Source: Thiomonas intermedia (GTDB lineage Bacteria > Pseudomonadota > Gammaproteobacteria > Burkholderiales > Burkholderiaceae_C). From it: DNA of 64,000 nucleotides. This document shows positions 52,496 to 61,754 of this stretch, one piece after another. Position numbers and translations under genes: made by a program. The notes beneath the pieces are model-generated. The model searched no databases, had not been told where the DNA came from, and worked only from the letters and a program-made list of their open reading frames with translations. The stretch's first letter is position 1. Each line of letters opens with the position of its first letter. Location of the stretch: the NCBI RefSeq assembly GCF_002028405.1, contig NZ_CP020046.1:1054001-1118000 (forward strand), in the 5' to 3' direction.

Positions 52496-52750
52496 ATGAA
52501 AATCGTCCCAGTCTATGAAGCCAAAAACCGGTTCTCTGAACTGCTGGTGGCTGCTGAGCAGGGGGAGGTCGTCTCCATCACCCGGCGCGGAACCGCTGTC
52601 GCCCGGCTCATCGCCGAGCCGGTGGTCAAACAAGGCAAGGCGGAGGCCAGGCGCCGCATCGCCGCCAGCTTTTCGCGTTTGCGCACCTGGCGCGACGAGG
52701 TTCGACTCGAAGGCGACATCAAGGCGCTATCCCGCGAAGGCGCACGCTGA
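52496..52750 (+). CDS. Phd/YefM-family antitoxin
   Basis: An 84-residue antitoxin. MKIVPVYEAKNRFSELLVAAEQGEVVSITRRGTAVARL is the Phd fold (DNA-binding N-terminus); the remaining 35 residues are the basic, probably disordered, toxin-binding part. It overlaps the PIN toxin gene by 1 nt (TGATG). It should neutralise the toxin and autorepress the pair. It follows the GT2 gene by 42 bp. Confidence 0.88.
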   Translation: MKIVPVYEAKNRFSELLVAAEQGEVVSITRRGTAVARLIAEPVVKQGKAEARRRIAASFSRLRTWRDEVRLEGDIKALSREGAR

Positions 52751-53154
52751 TGCCTTTCGTCATCGACAACTCGGTCGTCTGCGGTTGGTTTCTCTCCAAT
52801 CAGGCCACGCCCTACACCGAAGTCGTGGCGCAGCGCCTGCTCGACGACACGGCTTTTGCGCCAGGGCTGTGGCCCTTGGAACTCGCCAATGTGCTGCGCA
52901 CGGCATGCAAGCGCGGCGCTATCGTGGCACAACGGGCGCAGGAAATCAGCGCGGAAATCAACACGCTGCCCATCACGATTGACACGGCGCCGTCATCATC
53001 TTCGGCGCTCCTCGCGCTCGCTCTGCGATTCGATCTCACCAGCTATGACGCCGCTTACCTCGAACTCGCCTTGCGGCTGCAACTACCCATCGCGACGCAA
53101 GACGACGCGTTGATGCAGGCGGCCATGGCCGCGGGCGTGGGTGTGGTGCGCTGA
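52750..53154 (+). CDS. vapC: VapC-like PIN-domain ribonuclease toxin
   Basis: A 134-residue PIN protein. Acidic site residues are visible: Asp6 in FVIDNSV, Glu44 in WPLELANVL, and Asp98 in SYDAAYLELALRL with Asp116-Asp117 in TQDDAL. It probably cleaves RNA when freed from the Phd-type antitoxin encoded just upstream. The start overlaps the antitoxin stop by 1 nt. This intact pair lies inside the glycosylation locus, as stabilising toxin-antitoxin modules often do in variable gene clusters. Confidence 0.9.
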   Translation: MPFVIDNSVVCGWFLSNQATPYTEVVAQRLLDDTAFAPGLWPLELANVLRTACKRGAIVAQRAQEISAEINTLPITIDTAPSSSSALLALALRFDLTSYDAAYLELALRLQLPIATQDDALMQAAMAAGVGVVR

Positions 53155-53256
53155 AAAAACATCGAATGACCAGGCTGACGGAGACAAAATCGCTGCGCTG
53201 CCGGTCACGTGGAGACGATCAAATCAGAACAGATGCCCCGCGAGAAATGGCACCCG

Positions 53257-54396
53257 ATGAGTGAAACACGCCAAAAACTGCTGCTTGTGACCCGCAATTT
53301 CCCTCCCCTTTGGGGAGGTATGGAGCGGTTGAACTGGCATATGGCGGCAGAGTTGTCCAAAAGCCTCGACGTGCGGATCGTGGCGCCTGTCGGTGCGGCG
53401 CAACACGCCCCACACGGCGTAGCCGTTCGAGAGGCGCCCCTCAAGCCGCTATGGCTCTTTCTGCTCAGGACAGCCACCTTGGCCCGGCATGAAGCGCGCG
53501 AATGGAAGCCCGACATCGTGCTCGCTGGCAGCGGCCTCACTGCGCCCCTGGTCTGGTGGGCGGCCCGTGCCTGCAAGGCGCGTAGGGCCGTGTACGTGCA
53601 CGGGCTGGACCTCACCGTGCCGCATCCGGTGTACCGCGCGCTGTGGCGGCCAGCGCTGCGATGCATGGACGTGATCATCGCCAACAGCCGCCCCACGGCG
53701 CGACTGGCCGAAGGCATCGGCATCACCCCGGCGCGCATCCACGTCGTCCACCCCGGCGTGGAGATTCCGCCGCCCGATCCGCAGGCGCGGGCGCGCTTTC
53801 GCGCCCAGCACCAGCTCGGCGATGCGCCAGTGCTGCTGTCCGTAGGCCGACTAACCGCGCGCAAGGGCCTGCGCGAATTCGTGCGCGACGTGCTGCCACG
53901 CATCGCCGCCGTACGGCCCGATGTGCAACTGCTCATCGTCGGCGACGTGCCAGCCAATGCTCTCTACGCCGAAGCGCAAACCCCGCAAAGCATCCAGTCC
54001 GCCGCCGATGCGGCCGGCGTGGGCGGGAGGGTGCGGTTTCTGGGCACATTGTTCGGCCGCGATCTGGCCGATGCCTACGCCGGTGCCGATGTGCATGTGT
54101 TTCCGGTGCGCGACATCCCCAACGACCCCGAAGGCTTCGGGATGGTCGCCGTCGAGGCGGCTGCGCATGGCTTACCCACCGCGGGATACGCCACAGGCGG
54201 GGTGGTGGATGCCGTGGCCGAGGGCGTCAGCGGAACGACCGTCAGCCCCAATGACGGGAACGCGCTGGCGGCTGCGGTCTTGCACCTCACCGATCGACCG
54301 ATGGCCCAAAACGTGATTCGCAACTTCGCGGCCCCGTTTGCTTGGGATGTGTTTGGGCGGCGAGTCGTTGCAGCCCTGATCAGGGGAAAACGCTGA
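53257..54396 (+). CDS. GT4 family glycosyltransferase (A)
   Basis: A 379-residue GT-B enzyme. LLLVTRNFPPLWGGMERLNW is the N-terminal acceptor-side loop, VLLSVGRLTARKGLREFV starts the donor domain, and DPEGFGMVAVEAAAHGLP is the E-x7-E donor-binding motif. It is soluble or membrane-peripheral and probably extends a lipid-linked glycan. I start at ATG 53257; GTG 53209 and ATG 53233 are also open. Its TGA overlaps the next gene's ATG by 1 nt, so it is co-transcribed with GT4 (B). Confidence 0.87.
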   Translation: MSETRQKLLLVTRNFPPLWGGMERLNWHMAAELSKSLDVRIVAPVGAAQHAPHGVAVREAPLKPLWLFLLRTATLARHEAREWKPDIVLAGSGLTAPLVWWAARACKARRAVYVHGLDLTVPHPVYRALWRPALRCMDVIIANSRPTARLAEGIGITPARIHVVHPGVEIPPPDPQARARFRAQHQLGDAPVLLSVGRLTARKGLREFVRDVLPRIAAVRPDVQLLIVGDVPANALYAEAQTPQSIQSAADAAGVGGRVRFLGTLFGRDLADAYAGADVHVFPVRDIPNDPEGFGMVAVEAAAHGLPTAGYATGGVVDAVAEGVSGTTVSPNDGNALAAAVLHLTDRPMAQNVIRNFAAPFAWDVFGRRVVAALIRGKR

Positions 54397-55529
54397 TGCG
54401 GGTGCTATTCATTGGCAAGCGCTTCTACACCAACCGCGATACGCTGCTGGACCACTATGGTCGCATCTATCAGCTTCCTCGCCACTGGGCACAGCAGGGT
54501 ATCGATACACGGCTCTGGTTGATCGATTACCACAGCAAACAACGTGTCCAGCAGACGCAAGGCGCTTTGCCTATCGACAGCACCCCACTGCGCGGACCTG
54601 CTTGGTTCGCGGCCACCTTGAGCACCCTCGCAAGCCGTCTGCGCGGCAGTGAGCGCCCCACGCACATCGTCGCCAGTGGCGATGCTTACATTGGCCTGCT
54701 CGGCTGGCTACTTGCCCGATCGATTGGCGCTCATTTCGTGTTTGATGTGTACGACAAGTACGACGAATTCACGGGCTATCGCAAACCCCTCGGCTGGAAC
54801 CTGTTCGGTTTTCTCCTTCAGCATGCAGACCGTTGCTGGTTTGCCAGCCGCCGATTATTGGGACAACTCGGCAATCCCAACCGAGGTGATGCACTCATCA
54901 TGAACGGGATCGACTTAGATCACTTCACTGCGCACAAGATGGGCGCGGCACGCCAATGCTTCGATCTACCCACAGCGACGCCATTGGTAGGCTATTTCGG
55001 AGCGCTCAATCGCGAACGTGGGCTGCCCGATCTCATCGAGGCAATGCGAATCGTGCGAAGCATCGACAGCTCCGTTGAACTGATACTTGCCGGAAAAGCT
55101 GACGCCGAAATCACATTCGATGCGCCCGGTGTTCACTACCTGGGCAACCTGGACCACGAGCAAATTCCTTGGGCCTTGGCAGCGGTTGATGTTGTCGCCG
55201 TTCCCTACCGGCGCTCGCCCTTTCTCGACGCCGCATCATCTATCAAATTTGGGGAGATCATGGCCTGCAGGCGCCCACTGGTCGCCACTCGAACACCGAA
55301 TCTGCTCGATAACTTTCCCGCGCAAGCCGCTGAACTGGATCCCTACCTTGCTCCGCCGCAAAATCCGGCAGCGCTTGCAGACGCCATCGTCAGACAACTG
55401 CGCGATCAAAAGCGGGTCGATCCGCCAGCAGGGATGGAGTGGGCCGCAATTGCTAGCGAAGCCCTGTCGTCTCTGGCCGCAGCCTGCGAAAATCAGGCCC
55501 TCAACACCTTGCCACGCACAAGGCTCTGA
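54396..55529 (+). CDS. GT4-like glycosyltransferase (B)
   Basis: A 377-residue GT-B protein, more divergent than its neighbours. MRVLFIGKRFYTNRDTLLDHYGRIY opens it; LVGYFGALNRERGLPDLIEAM starts the donor domain, and SSIKFGEIMACRRPLVAT replaces the usual E-x7-E region, keeping Glu in FGEIMA. It is slightly less GC-rich than the upstream genes. AGGGGA precedes ATG 54396 at good spacing. The acceptor and sugar are unknown. Confidence 0.8.
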   Translation: MRVLFIGKRFYTNRDTLLDHYGRIYQLPRHWAQQGIDTRLWLIDYHSKQRVQQTQGALPIDSTPLRGPAWFAATLSTLASRLRGSERPTHIVASGDAYIGLLGWLLARSIGAHFVFDVYDKYDEFTGYRKPLGWNLFGFLLQHADRCWFASRRLLGQLGNPNRGDALIMNGIDLDHFTAHKMGAARQCFDLPTATPLVGYFGALNRERGLPDLIEAMRIVRSIDSSVELILAGKADAEITFDAPGVHYLGNLDHEQIPWALAAVDVVAVPYRRSPFLDAASSIKFGEIMACRRPLVATRTPNLLDNFPAQAAELDPYLAPPQNPAALADAIVRQLRDQKRVDPPAGMEWAAIASEALSSLAAACENQALNTLPRTRL

Positions 55530-55549
55530 GTGCGCAGATCAGACATGCC

Positions 55550-56698
55550 ATGAAAATTCTGTTTGTCCTGCCGCGCATGGTAGGTGGTGGTGTCGAGCGG
55601 GTGACGCTCAACTTAGCCACTGCACTGCGGCAGCGCGGTGCCGAGTGTCGGCTGGCCTTGCGCCGCGCCGAAGGCGAAATGCTGGCCGAGGCACAACAGG
55701 TTTTTGCCTCAGTGGATATTTTGACCGACGTAAGCCTGTGGCAATTCATCCCCCGGCTCACGGCGCTGATCGATACCGCCCAGCCCACACACATCATCAC
55801 CGCCTTCACCGACATTGGGCTGCTGACTTGGATCGCACGGCGCCGGGGAAAGGCTAAGGTGCCGATCATTCATGGCATCCACAACACACATGCTTTCGCC
55901 AATCGCCGTCCAGGCATGATCGGCCTTTTGCGCTACCTGCTGAACCGGCAGCTCGACCGCCTGCTGTATCCCCGGGTGGATGCCATTGTTTGCGTTTCAA
56001 AGGGCATTGAAGCCGAAGTGAAAGCATGCTGCCCGAGTGCGGCAAGCTACACACGCACGATCTACAACCCAGTAGCGACCAAGGTACAAATTGCCCACTG
56101 CTTGCAGAACCCACGGCAGCGCGAGCGCCATGCCGGGCCATGGCGGATCGTCGGGCTGGGCCGGTTGACTGAGCAAAAGGGATTCGATGTTTTGATCAAG
56201 GCCGCAGGCCTGTTGCCTGCTTCGCCCCCTTGGCAAATCGACATTTACGGTGACGGCCCGCTGCGCGCTGTGTTGCAGCAAAGCATTCAGCGGCATGGTC
56301 TGCAGGATCGCATCACACTGCACGGCTACACCACTGATCCGGCCTCCGCTCTTGACCATGCGGATGTGTTCGTTCTTCCCTCGCGTCATGAAGGGTTTGG
56401 CCTCGTGCTTGTCGAAGCCATGCTGCATGGCGCGCAGGTCATCGCTACTGATTGCCCGCAAGGGCCGCGCGAAATTCTTCAGAGCGGGCGCATTGGTCAA
56501 TTGGTACCGGTGGAGAACACCCGCGCTCTTGCAGAAGCGCTACAAGGAACAATGAGACGCAAATTTTGGATTGACTCGGCCGAATTGCAGAATCGCGCTT
56601 CATGCTTTTCGACCGAGGAAAGTACTGAGCAATGGGCCAATGTGTTGAATGAACTCAATCATAGTCCTAAGAATTTATTGGGCGGTAGGCAATTATAA
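55550..56698 (+). CDS. GT4 family glycosyltransferase (C)
   Basis: A 382-residue GT-B enzyme. MKILFVLPRMVGGGVERVTLNLA is the classic GT4 start, IVGLGRLTEQKGFDVLIKA begins the donor half, and SRHEGFGLVLVEAMLHGAQV is the E-x7-E site. It begins 20 bp after GT4 (B) and is the last plus-strand gene of the cluster. Its 3' end overlaps the convergent methyltransferase gene by 32 bp, and the last 15 codons are AT-rich, marking the border to a low-GC segment. Confidence 0.88.
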   Translation: MKILFVLPRMVGGGVERVTLNLATALRQRGAECRLALRRAEGEMLAEAQQVFASVDILTDVSLWQFIPRLTALIDTAQPTHIITAFTDIGLLTWIARRRGKAKVPIIHGIHNTHAFANRRPGMIGLLRYLLNRQLDRLLYPRVDAIVCVSKGIEAEVKACCPSAASYTRTIYNPVATKVQIAHCLQNPRQRERHAGPWRIVGLGRLTEQKGFDVLIKAAGLLPASPPWQIDIYGDGPLRAVLQQSIQRHGLQDRITLHGYTTDPASALDHADVFVLPSRHEGFGLVLVEAMLHGAQVIATDCPQGPREILQSGRIGQLVPVENTRALAEALQGTMRRKFWIDSAELQNRASCFSTEESTEQWANVLNELNHSPKNLLGGRQL

Positions 56699-57701
56699 CA
56701 GTTTCTTCAGACCATCGCGGCGTAAATACAGAAAGAAAATCGCTTATCCAACGAACCACATATCGAATCTGAGCATGCGGGATAGCCAGACTATATTTTT
56801 TGGATATCTTAAGACTATCCCGCCAGTGCACCCTCGCGTGAAAGCCGCGCCGGATCACCCGAACCCCATCAAAGCCAGCTCGATGCATCGCATCGCGCAG
56901 CGATCTCTGACTATACAAACACAAATGATATGGTGGATGCAATGCGCTGAAAGCAGCACCAAACATCTTTAATCCAAGACCATTTGGATTTGGCAAAGCT
57001 ATCCACAACAATCCACCAGGACGAAGCAAAGCAAATGATTTGATCATTATGTGATCAAGGTTGGCAGCATGCTCAATAACATGATTCATGGTCAGAACAT
57101 CGTAAACACCTTGACGATCATCCATTTCATCGATGAAGCCACAACGCACATCCAGCCCTTTTTCCGCACATAAGTTAGCCGCTACAGGATCAGGCTCGAC
57201 CCCTTCAGCTTTCCAGCCCATTTTTTCCGCGAACGCTAAAAATGCGCCATTGCCACAACCAACATCCAATAATCTACCAAAGCCCCGCAATCTATTCAGA
57301 TTTAAATTCCGGCAAAAGCGATCCAATTTCTGTCTCGCTGGCGGGAATGACCTGATTATTAAATATCCCCACTTACAAGAACTATCAAAATCAATATTAA
57401 AGCCCCCCCTCAAGTAACCTCGAACTAAAGTCCAAAAAATACCAGTTCTAGAATAAATTTCCTCATATGTATTTTGTTCTACATGCGTTAGATAATCTTC
57501 GTACGCCGCAGGAAGAGACGTTGCATCAGGGCGTGGATTTAAATAAATCGAATGGCAGTTTTCGCAATAATGCATTGTCCAGACATCAGGCATCTTGCCG
57601 TCGTCATCGCGGCGCTTATACGTTCGTCCTTCATCTCTAATTGTTACCCCGCATGCAGGACAGGATTTTATTGATTCAAGCGCACCTCGCGACCAACCCA
57701 T
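56667..57701 (-). CDS. SAM-dependent methyltransferase with N-terminal zinc ribbon
   Basis: A 344-residue protein. A zinc ribbon (Cys14, Cys17, Cys46, Cys49) precedes a class I methyltransferase (about 140-240) with LLDVGCGNGAFLAF as motif I, VEPDPVAA and NHVIEH. This type (Methyltransf_23-like) is frequent in surface-polysaccharide clusters. The gene is distinctly AT-richer than the rest of the window, with many A/T-ending codons, which points to acquisition from another source. The start is at MGWSRGALES (57701); a 28-bp gap separates it from the FkbM gene upstream. Confidence 0.85.
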   Translation of the reverse strand: MGWSRGALESIKSCPACGVTIRDEGRTYKRRDDDGKMPDVWTMHYCENCHSIYLNPRPDATSLPAAYEDYLTHVEQNTYEEIYSRTGIFWTLVRGYLRGGFNIDFDSSCKWGYLIIRSFPPARQKLDRFCRNLNLNRLRGFGRLLDVGCGNGAFLAFAEKMGWKAEGVEPDPVAANLCAEKGLDVRCGFIDEMDDRQGVYDVLTMNHVIEHAANLDHIMIKSFALLRPGGLLWIALPNPNGLGLKMFGAAFSALHPPYHLCLYSQRSLRDAMHRAGFDGVRVIRRGFHARVHWRDSLKISKKYSLAIPHAQIRYVVRWISDFLSVFTPRWSEETVIIAYRPINS

Positions 57702-57729
57702 TATAGATCTCCTGAATTTTTAATATCAT

Positions 57730-58617
57730 TTATTCAATAATTTTAGAAATCTGCATTTTGTGCAGACAAAGCACATTCTGGATCGCTGACAGATCATTCG
57801 CAGCAATAGCATGGGGGCGCGCATTTCCCGTCTTATAGAACTGGTAGCCGAGACCTGTGAGGAAATCAAGAATCTGCCGCTGCTCATAGCCTGCGGCAGC
57901 GCTGGTCTGGGATTGCACCTCGACGATCAACCAGGGTTGATAACTACGCAGCGTAGCTTCCGCGCCGCGCAAACATTCGAGTTCTGCCCCTTCGATATCG
58001 ATTTTGATGCCATCGAGTGCTCTGATCGGATGTTCGAGAAAGTAGTGATCAAGAGTGTCAAGGCGCACCTGTTGCACTGGAGCGCGACTTTGATCGATGT
58101 TGTGCAGGCTGGCCAGCCCGTCGTGCGGGTCCCAGGTGCCATTGTTACCCGTCGAGGCGAAAATTTCGGCGCTTCCTTGATGGTCCGATAACGCCAGGCG
58201 CTCCAGCGTGCACCAGGTTAAATCGTTCCAGAGAAGATGCTGTGCGAGCTTGCCGGCTATGGAATCGACCGGCTCGAAAGCCGTGACCGACCCATAGGCC
58301 CCCACGATTTTCCCGGCTGTGAGCGTGATTTCACCGATGTTTGCGCCGATATCGACAAAGTGCATGCCAGGCTGCAGGAGCCATTGCAATGTGGCGACCA
58401 CATCCCGACTGTAATGTCCCATCCAGAAAATGCGCCGCTGCATGTGTTCGGACAGATCGAGCCGCATCCGCTGTGAGCCGTTGAAATCGCCGATCTCGAC
58501 TTCGGCTTTGACGCGTGCAAACAGACGGCGACAAAGCGTGTGCGGAAGTTTCGAGTGGCTAGCGGCGGCAACCGCGTTCGCCGCCGCACGAATGCGGAGA
58601 TAGTGTTCAGGCTGCAC
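57730..58617 (-). CDS. FkbM-family methyltransferase
   Basis: A 295-residue SAM-dependent O-methyltransferase-like protein. FVDIGANIGEITL (motif I), FEPVDSIAGKL, and KIDIEGAELECLRGAE with LIVEVQ are family hallmarks. FkbM enzymes in such clusters cap or decorate sugars. Start ATG 58617 overlaps the end of the flippase gene by 11 nt, so the two are translated from one mRNA (flippase, FkbM, methyltransferase). GC content drops along this gene towards its 3' end. Confidence 0.88.
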   Translation of the reverse strand: MQPEHYLRIRAAANAVAAASHSKLPHTLCRRLFARVKAEVEIGDFNGSQRMRLDLSEHMQRRIFWMGHYSRDVVATLQWLLQPGMHFVDIGANIGEITLTAGKIVGAYGSVTAFEPVDSIAGKLAQHLLWNDLTWCTLERLALSDHQGSAEIFASTGNNGTWDPHDGLASLHNIDQSRAPVQQVRLDTLDHYFLEHPIRALDGIKIDIEGAELECLRGAEATLRSYQPWLIVEVQSQTSAAAGYEQRQILDFLTGLGYQFYKTGNARPHAIAANDLSAIQNVLCLHKMQISKIIE

Positions 58618-59863
58618 GGGACATTCTCTCAGTCGTTCGTTGTTGAAACATGATGATCATGATGAGCCCTGTCAGGGCCATGATGGATTCCGCGCAAGCA
58701 AGCGCCAGCGGCATGGCGTGGGGCTGGGCGTATGTGGTGAAGATAAACGCCGCAAGCGTCAACACGGCCAGCCCACCCAACTCGAAGCCCACGCGCATCC
58801 ACGGTTTGCCCAGGGCCATCAGGGCGCTGCCTGCGGTGATGCGCAGGGCCATGCCGGGCACGGCCAGGGTCAGCCACCGCAGGGTGTCGCCCAGTCCCGC
58901 GTAGCGGGCGCCGAACAGTACATCGAACAGCGGCGCGGCCAGCCACAGCGCGGCGGCCAGCAGCACGCTGTAGCCGAAGGCGCTGGCAAACACCCAGCGC
59001 AGCAGGCGGCCGGAGCGGGCGTGGTCGGTTTCGGCCTCTCGGAACAGGCGCGGCAGGGTGGCGAGCATCATGGCGATCACGGGCAGGGTGATTGCGCCGA
59101 TGACCCGAGCCCCTGCGGCGTACACGCCAGCCGCGGCCAGCGGCAGCAATGCGGCGGCCAGGGTCTTGTCGAGTTCGGCCGGTCCGCTGGCGGTAAGGTT
59201 GAGCGCGGCATAGCCAGCGGCGTCACGCAGGTCGGCGCGACGCGGCAGCCGCCAGGTACGCCATGCGGGCCAGGCTTCCTGAAGTGTGCGCGTGGCCAGG
59301 AGCAGCGTCAGCGCCGAAGCGGCAAGGTAGCCCCAGGCGTAGGCCGCCAGCGGGTCGGTCGGCTGCAGCGCCCCCACGGCCAGCGCGGCCCCCAGGCGCA
59401 GGATCAGCGGCAGCGTGCTGAGCATCTGCGCGGTGGCGATGCGCCCATGCCCCTGCAGTTCGGCGCTGGGCTGGTTGAGCAGGGGTTGCAGCAGCAGTTC
59501 GGTGATGCCGAGCGCAAGCAGCACGGTGAAAGCGATGTCGGCTTGGGCGAACAGGGTAAGGGTGAGCAGGAGGTACAACATCAGCAGCGCGCTGCCACAC
59601 AGCAGCGTCGTGCCAAGCGCAAATGGCAGGACTGCGGCGCGACGCCGCGGCTCGCGTGACACCTCGCGCAGTAACACCAGATGCGTGCCAAAGGTGGACA
59701 GCGAACCCATCAACACCGCCAGCGCGGCCACACCGGCGAATGCGCCGTAGGCATGCGGCCCGAGTAGCCGCGCCACCACCAGCAGCGTGCCCGCCTGCGC
59801 CAGCAGCCGCAGGCCGAATACGGCGCTGGTGCGCACGGTGGCGCGGGCGATGGGGCCGCGCAT
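58607..59863 (-). CDS. Wzx-like oligosaccharide flippase (MOP superfamily)
   Basis: A 418-residue protein with about 12-14 predicted helices. The N-terminus (TSAVFGLRLLAQAGTLLVVARLLGPHAYG) matches polysaccharide biosynthesis flippases, which move undecaprenyl-linked glycans to the periplasmic face. With the GT2, GT4s and GT-C genes it completes a lipid-linked glycan pathway. It is the first gene of the minus-strand trio. It is GC-rich like the host, unlike the methyltransferase downstream. The start is ATG 59863. Confidence 0.85.
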   Translation of the reverse strand: MRGPIARATVRTSAVFGLRLLAQAGTLLVVARLLGPHAYGAFAGVAALAVLMGSLSTFGTHLVLLREVSREPRRRAAVLPFALGTTLLCGSALLMLYLLLTLTLFAQADIAFTVLLALGITELLLQPLLNQPSAELQGHGRIATAQMLSTLPLILRLGAALAVGALQPTDPLAAYAWGYLAASALTLLLATRTLQEAWPAWRTWRLPRRADLRDAAGYAALNLTASGPAELDKTLAAALLPLAAAGVYAAGARVIGAITLPVIAMMLATLPRLFREAETDHARSGRLLRWVFASAFGYSVLLAAALWLAAPLFDVLFGARYAGLGDTLRWLTLAVPGMALRITAGSALMALGKPWMRVGFELGGLAVLTLAAFIFTTYAQPHAMPLALACAESIMALTGLIMIIMFQQRTTERMSRAA

Positions 59864-59942
59864 GGGTCTCAGTGGACGCGGCCTTGGATCAGGCCGCGGC
59901 GGGCCAAGGCGCTGTCAGCTCGCATAAGCATTGCGCCTTGGC

Positions 59943-60512
59943 CTAGCCCTGCGCCCAATCCACATCCGCATACACCTGCTCGACCGCCAGTTCGGCATCG
60001 AGGCAGTCCAGGTGCAGGCTGCCTTGGTCGCCGCGTTCGACTTTCCAGCCGTTGGCGCGGCGATGGAGTTCGAGCAGGGGCTGGTCTTGCGCCACCAGCA
60101 GCACCTCTTGCACGCTGGGCAGGCTGATGTAGGACAGCAGTTTTTCGCGGCGGTCGATGCGCTCGGTGCCGGGGCTGAGCACTTCGGCGACGAGGCAGGG
60201 GCGGGTGAGGTAGTAAGAGGCGCGGTCTTCCGAGTCGCGGGCGATCATGAGGTCGGGGTAGTAGAAGATGGTTGCGCCGGCCACTTCAAGGCGCAGCTTC
60301 ATGTCGTTGGTGAAGAGCTGGCAGCGGCGCTGGCGGGCATGCGGGGTGAGCGCGAAGGTCATTGCGGTGACGATCAGGGCATGGCGGCGGCTGGCTCCGC
60401 TCATGGCGTAGACCTCGCCGTCGAGGTATTCGTGGCGGGTTTCGGCGTCGCGCTCGCCGGCGAGGTAGTCGTCGATGCTGAGGCGGGTTCTTTTCGCGGC
60501 TTGGGGCGGCAT
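59943..60512 (-). CDS. Uma2-family (DUF820) protein, copy 2
   Basis: A 189-residue PD-(D/E)XK-fold protein: RHEYLDGEVYAMSGAS, NDMKLRLEV, YYPDLMIARD and CLVAEVLSPGTERIDRREKLLSY. The KLLSY segment fits the canonical Uma2 active site better than copies 1 and 3. The start is ATG 60512 (MPPQAAKR); the frame continues upstream through a repeat array and is not used. It is divergent from copy 3, with a repeat element between them. Confidence 0.85.
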   Translation of the reverse strand: MPPQAAKRTRLSIDDYLAGERDAETRHEYLDGEVYAMSGASRRHALIVTAMTFALTPHARQRRCQLFTNDMKLRLEVAGATIFYYPDLMIARDSEDRASYYLTRPCLVAEVLSPGTERIDRREKLLSYISLPSVQEVLLVAQDQPLLELHRRANGWKVERGDQGSLHLDCLDAELAVEQVYADVDWAQG

Positions 60513-60644
60513 GGCACACTGTCCTTTGCATTCATCACGGCGGGCGGCGTTTTGGTGCGCGCCGAGGCAGACGCCGCAAGCATAGAGCACGGACGCTTCG
60601 CTGATGAAATGCTGCCGCAAACGGGCTCGGGCGAGCACTTCGCC

Positions 60645-60776
60645 CCACCCCAACCCTCCCCACGTCTGGGGAGGGAGAGAACACTCCTCTCCCACTGCGT
60701 GGGGGAGGCTGGGAGGGGGAGGGGACGTCGGATTGTCTTGCCCATGCGCCGATCATCCTTGTCCATACCGGATCAA
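60645..60776. repeat. Repeat element between two divergent Uma2 genes
   Basis: A CCTCCCCACGTCTGGGGAGG end unit, one CTCCCACTGCGTGGGGGAG unit, then a right end (CCGATCATCCTTGTCCATAC, CGGATCAAT) whose inverse, TTGATCCGGTATGGACAAGG, matches the element left ends at 2153 and 27120. The left inverted end is missing or decayed. Confidence 0.8.
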
Positions 60777-60832
60777 TGGCCCTGCCGGGGCCGCTTTCTA
60801 CAATCGCACGCACACGAGCAAGGAGTATGGCC

Positions 60833-61414
60833 ATGACCGCGGTTCCTCAACCCAAGTTCAGCGCAGAAGACTACCTGGCCTGGGAGGTCACGCAGACGGA
60901 AAAGCATGAGTTCGTCGGCGGTGAAGCGTTCGCCATGGCGGGTGCGAGCGATGCGCATGTGACAGTCGCTGGAAATCTGTTTGTCGCCTTGCGCGCCCAT
61001 CTGCGCGGCACGCCCTGCCGCACTTACATTGCCGACATGAAACTGCACATGGCTGCAGCCGATGCGTATTTCTACCCTGATGTGTTCGTCACCTGCTCGA
61101 CGGCCGATGCGCTGCGGCCGCAGGACAAGGCCGAGCCGGTGCTGGTGGCCGAAGTGCTGTCGCCAACGACGGCCGCGTATGACCGAGGCGCGAAGTTTGC
61201 GGCCTACCGCAGCCTGCCGAGCTTGCAGGAGTATGTGCTGATCGACCCCGAAAGCCCTGGCGTCGAGGTGTACCGGCGCGATGCGAGCAACCACTGGGTG
61301 CTCTACCCCTACGGCCCGCAGGACGCAGCGGAGTTCGCCAGCGTGGGCCTGACGCTGCCAGTCGCACAGGTGTTCGAGGACGTGCCCCCACCCGGCGCGG
61401 CAGCAGCGGCTTGA
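60833..61414 (+). CDS. Uma2-family (DUF820) protein, copy 3
   Basis: A 193-residue protein similar to copy 1: KHEFVGGEAFAMAGASDAH, ADMKLHMA, FYPDVFVTCSTADAL and VLVAEVLSPTTAAYDRGAKF. The conserved Asp and Glu of the nuclease fold are kept. ATG 60833 has AGGAG at 7-nt spacing, so it is preferred over ATG 60827. The shared passages with copy 1 suggest duplication, perhaps together with the repeats next to both. Confidence 0.87.
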   Translation: MTAVPQPKFSAEDYLAWEVTQTEKHEFVGGEAFAMAGASDAHVTVAGNLFVALRAHLRGTPCRTYIADMKLHMAAADAYFYPDVFVTCSTADALRPQDKAEPVLVAEVLSPTTAAYDRGAKFAAYRSLPSLQEYVLIDPESPGVEVYRRDASNHWVLYPYGPQDAAEFASVGLTLPVAQVFEDVPPPGAAAAA

Positions 61415-61460
61415 ATGCGGGCATGGCGACGCAGACGGCATACATCGTCTTGTACATCGC

Positions 61461-61631
61461 ATGAAACTTTCCCGCAAACGCGCCCGGGCGCAGACGATCA
61501 AGCTGCCCGCTACTTCGCCACGCAACCCGCTGGTGGCGGCAGCGCTGCAGCGCAAGGCGGGGGCGCATCGCAAGAGCAACAAGGCGTTGCGGCGTGGGCA
61601 GCGCTCGGGGCGCAAATCGGCATTGGAGTGA
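61461..61631 (+). CDS. Small very basic protein
   Basis: A 56-residue Arg/Lys/Ala-rich protein (SRKRARAQ at the start, RKAGAHRKSNKALRRGQRSG near the end). Short proteins with an RKAGAHRKS-type core are familiar to me from Comamonadaceae-like genomes, but their role is unknown; nucleic-acid binding is a guess. It is separated from Uma2 copy 3 by 46 bp. No strong ribosome binding site is seen. Confidence 0.5.
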   Translation: MKLSRKRARAQTIKLPATSPRNPLVAAALQRKAGAHRKSNKALRRGQRSGRKSALE

Positions 61632-61754
61632 ACAGGGCCAGGCTACCCAGTGTGATGACGGCGCAACACTGGCTGGCGGCGGCATCGCCGGAACGGCGTT
61701 GTTTCAGCCGCGAAACGTAAACTCCGAAACATCCCGTTTCAACCGGCCCCGTCC

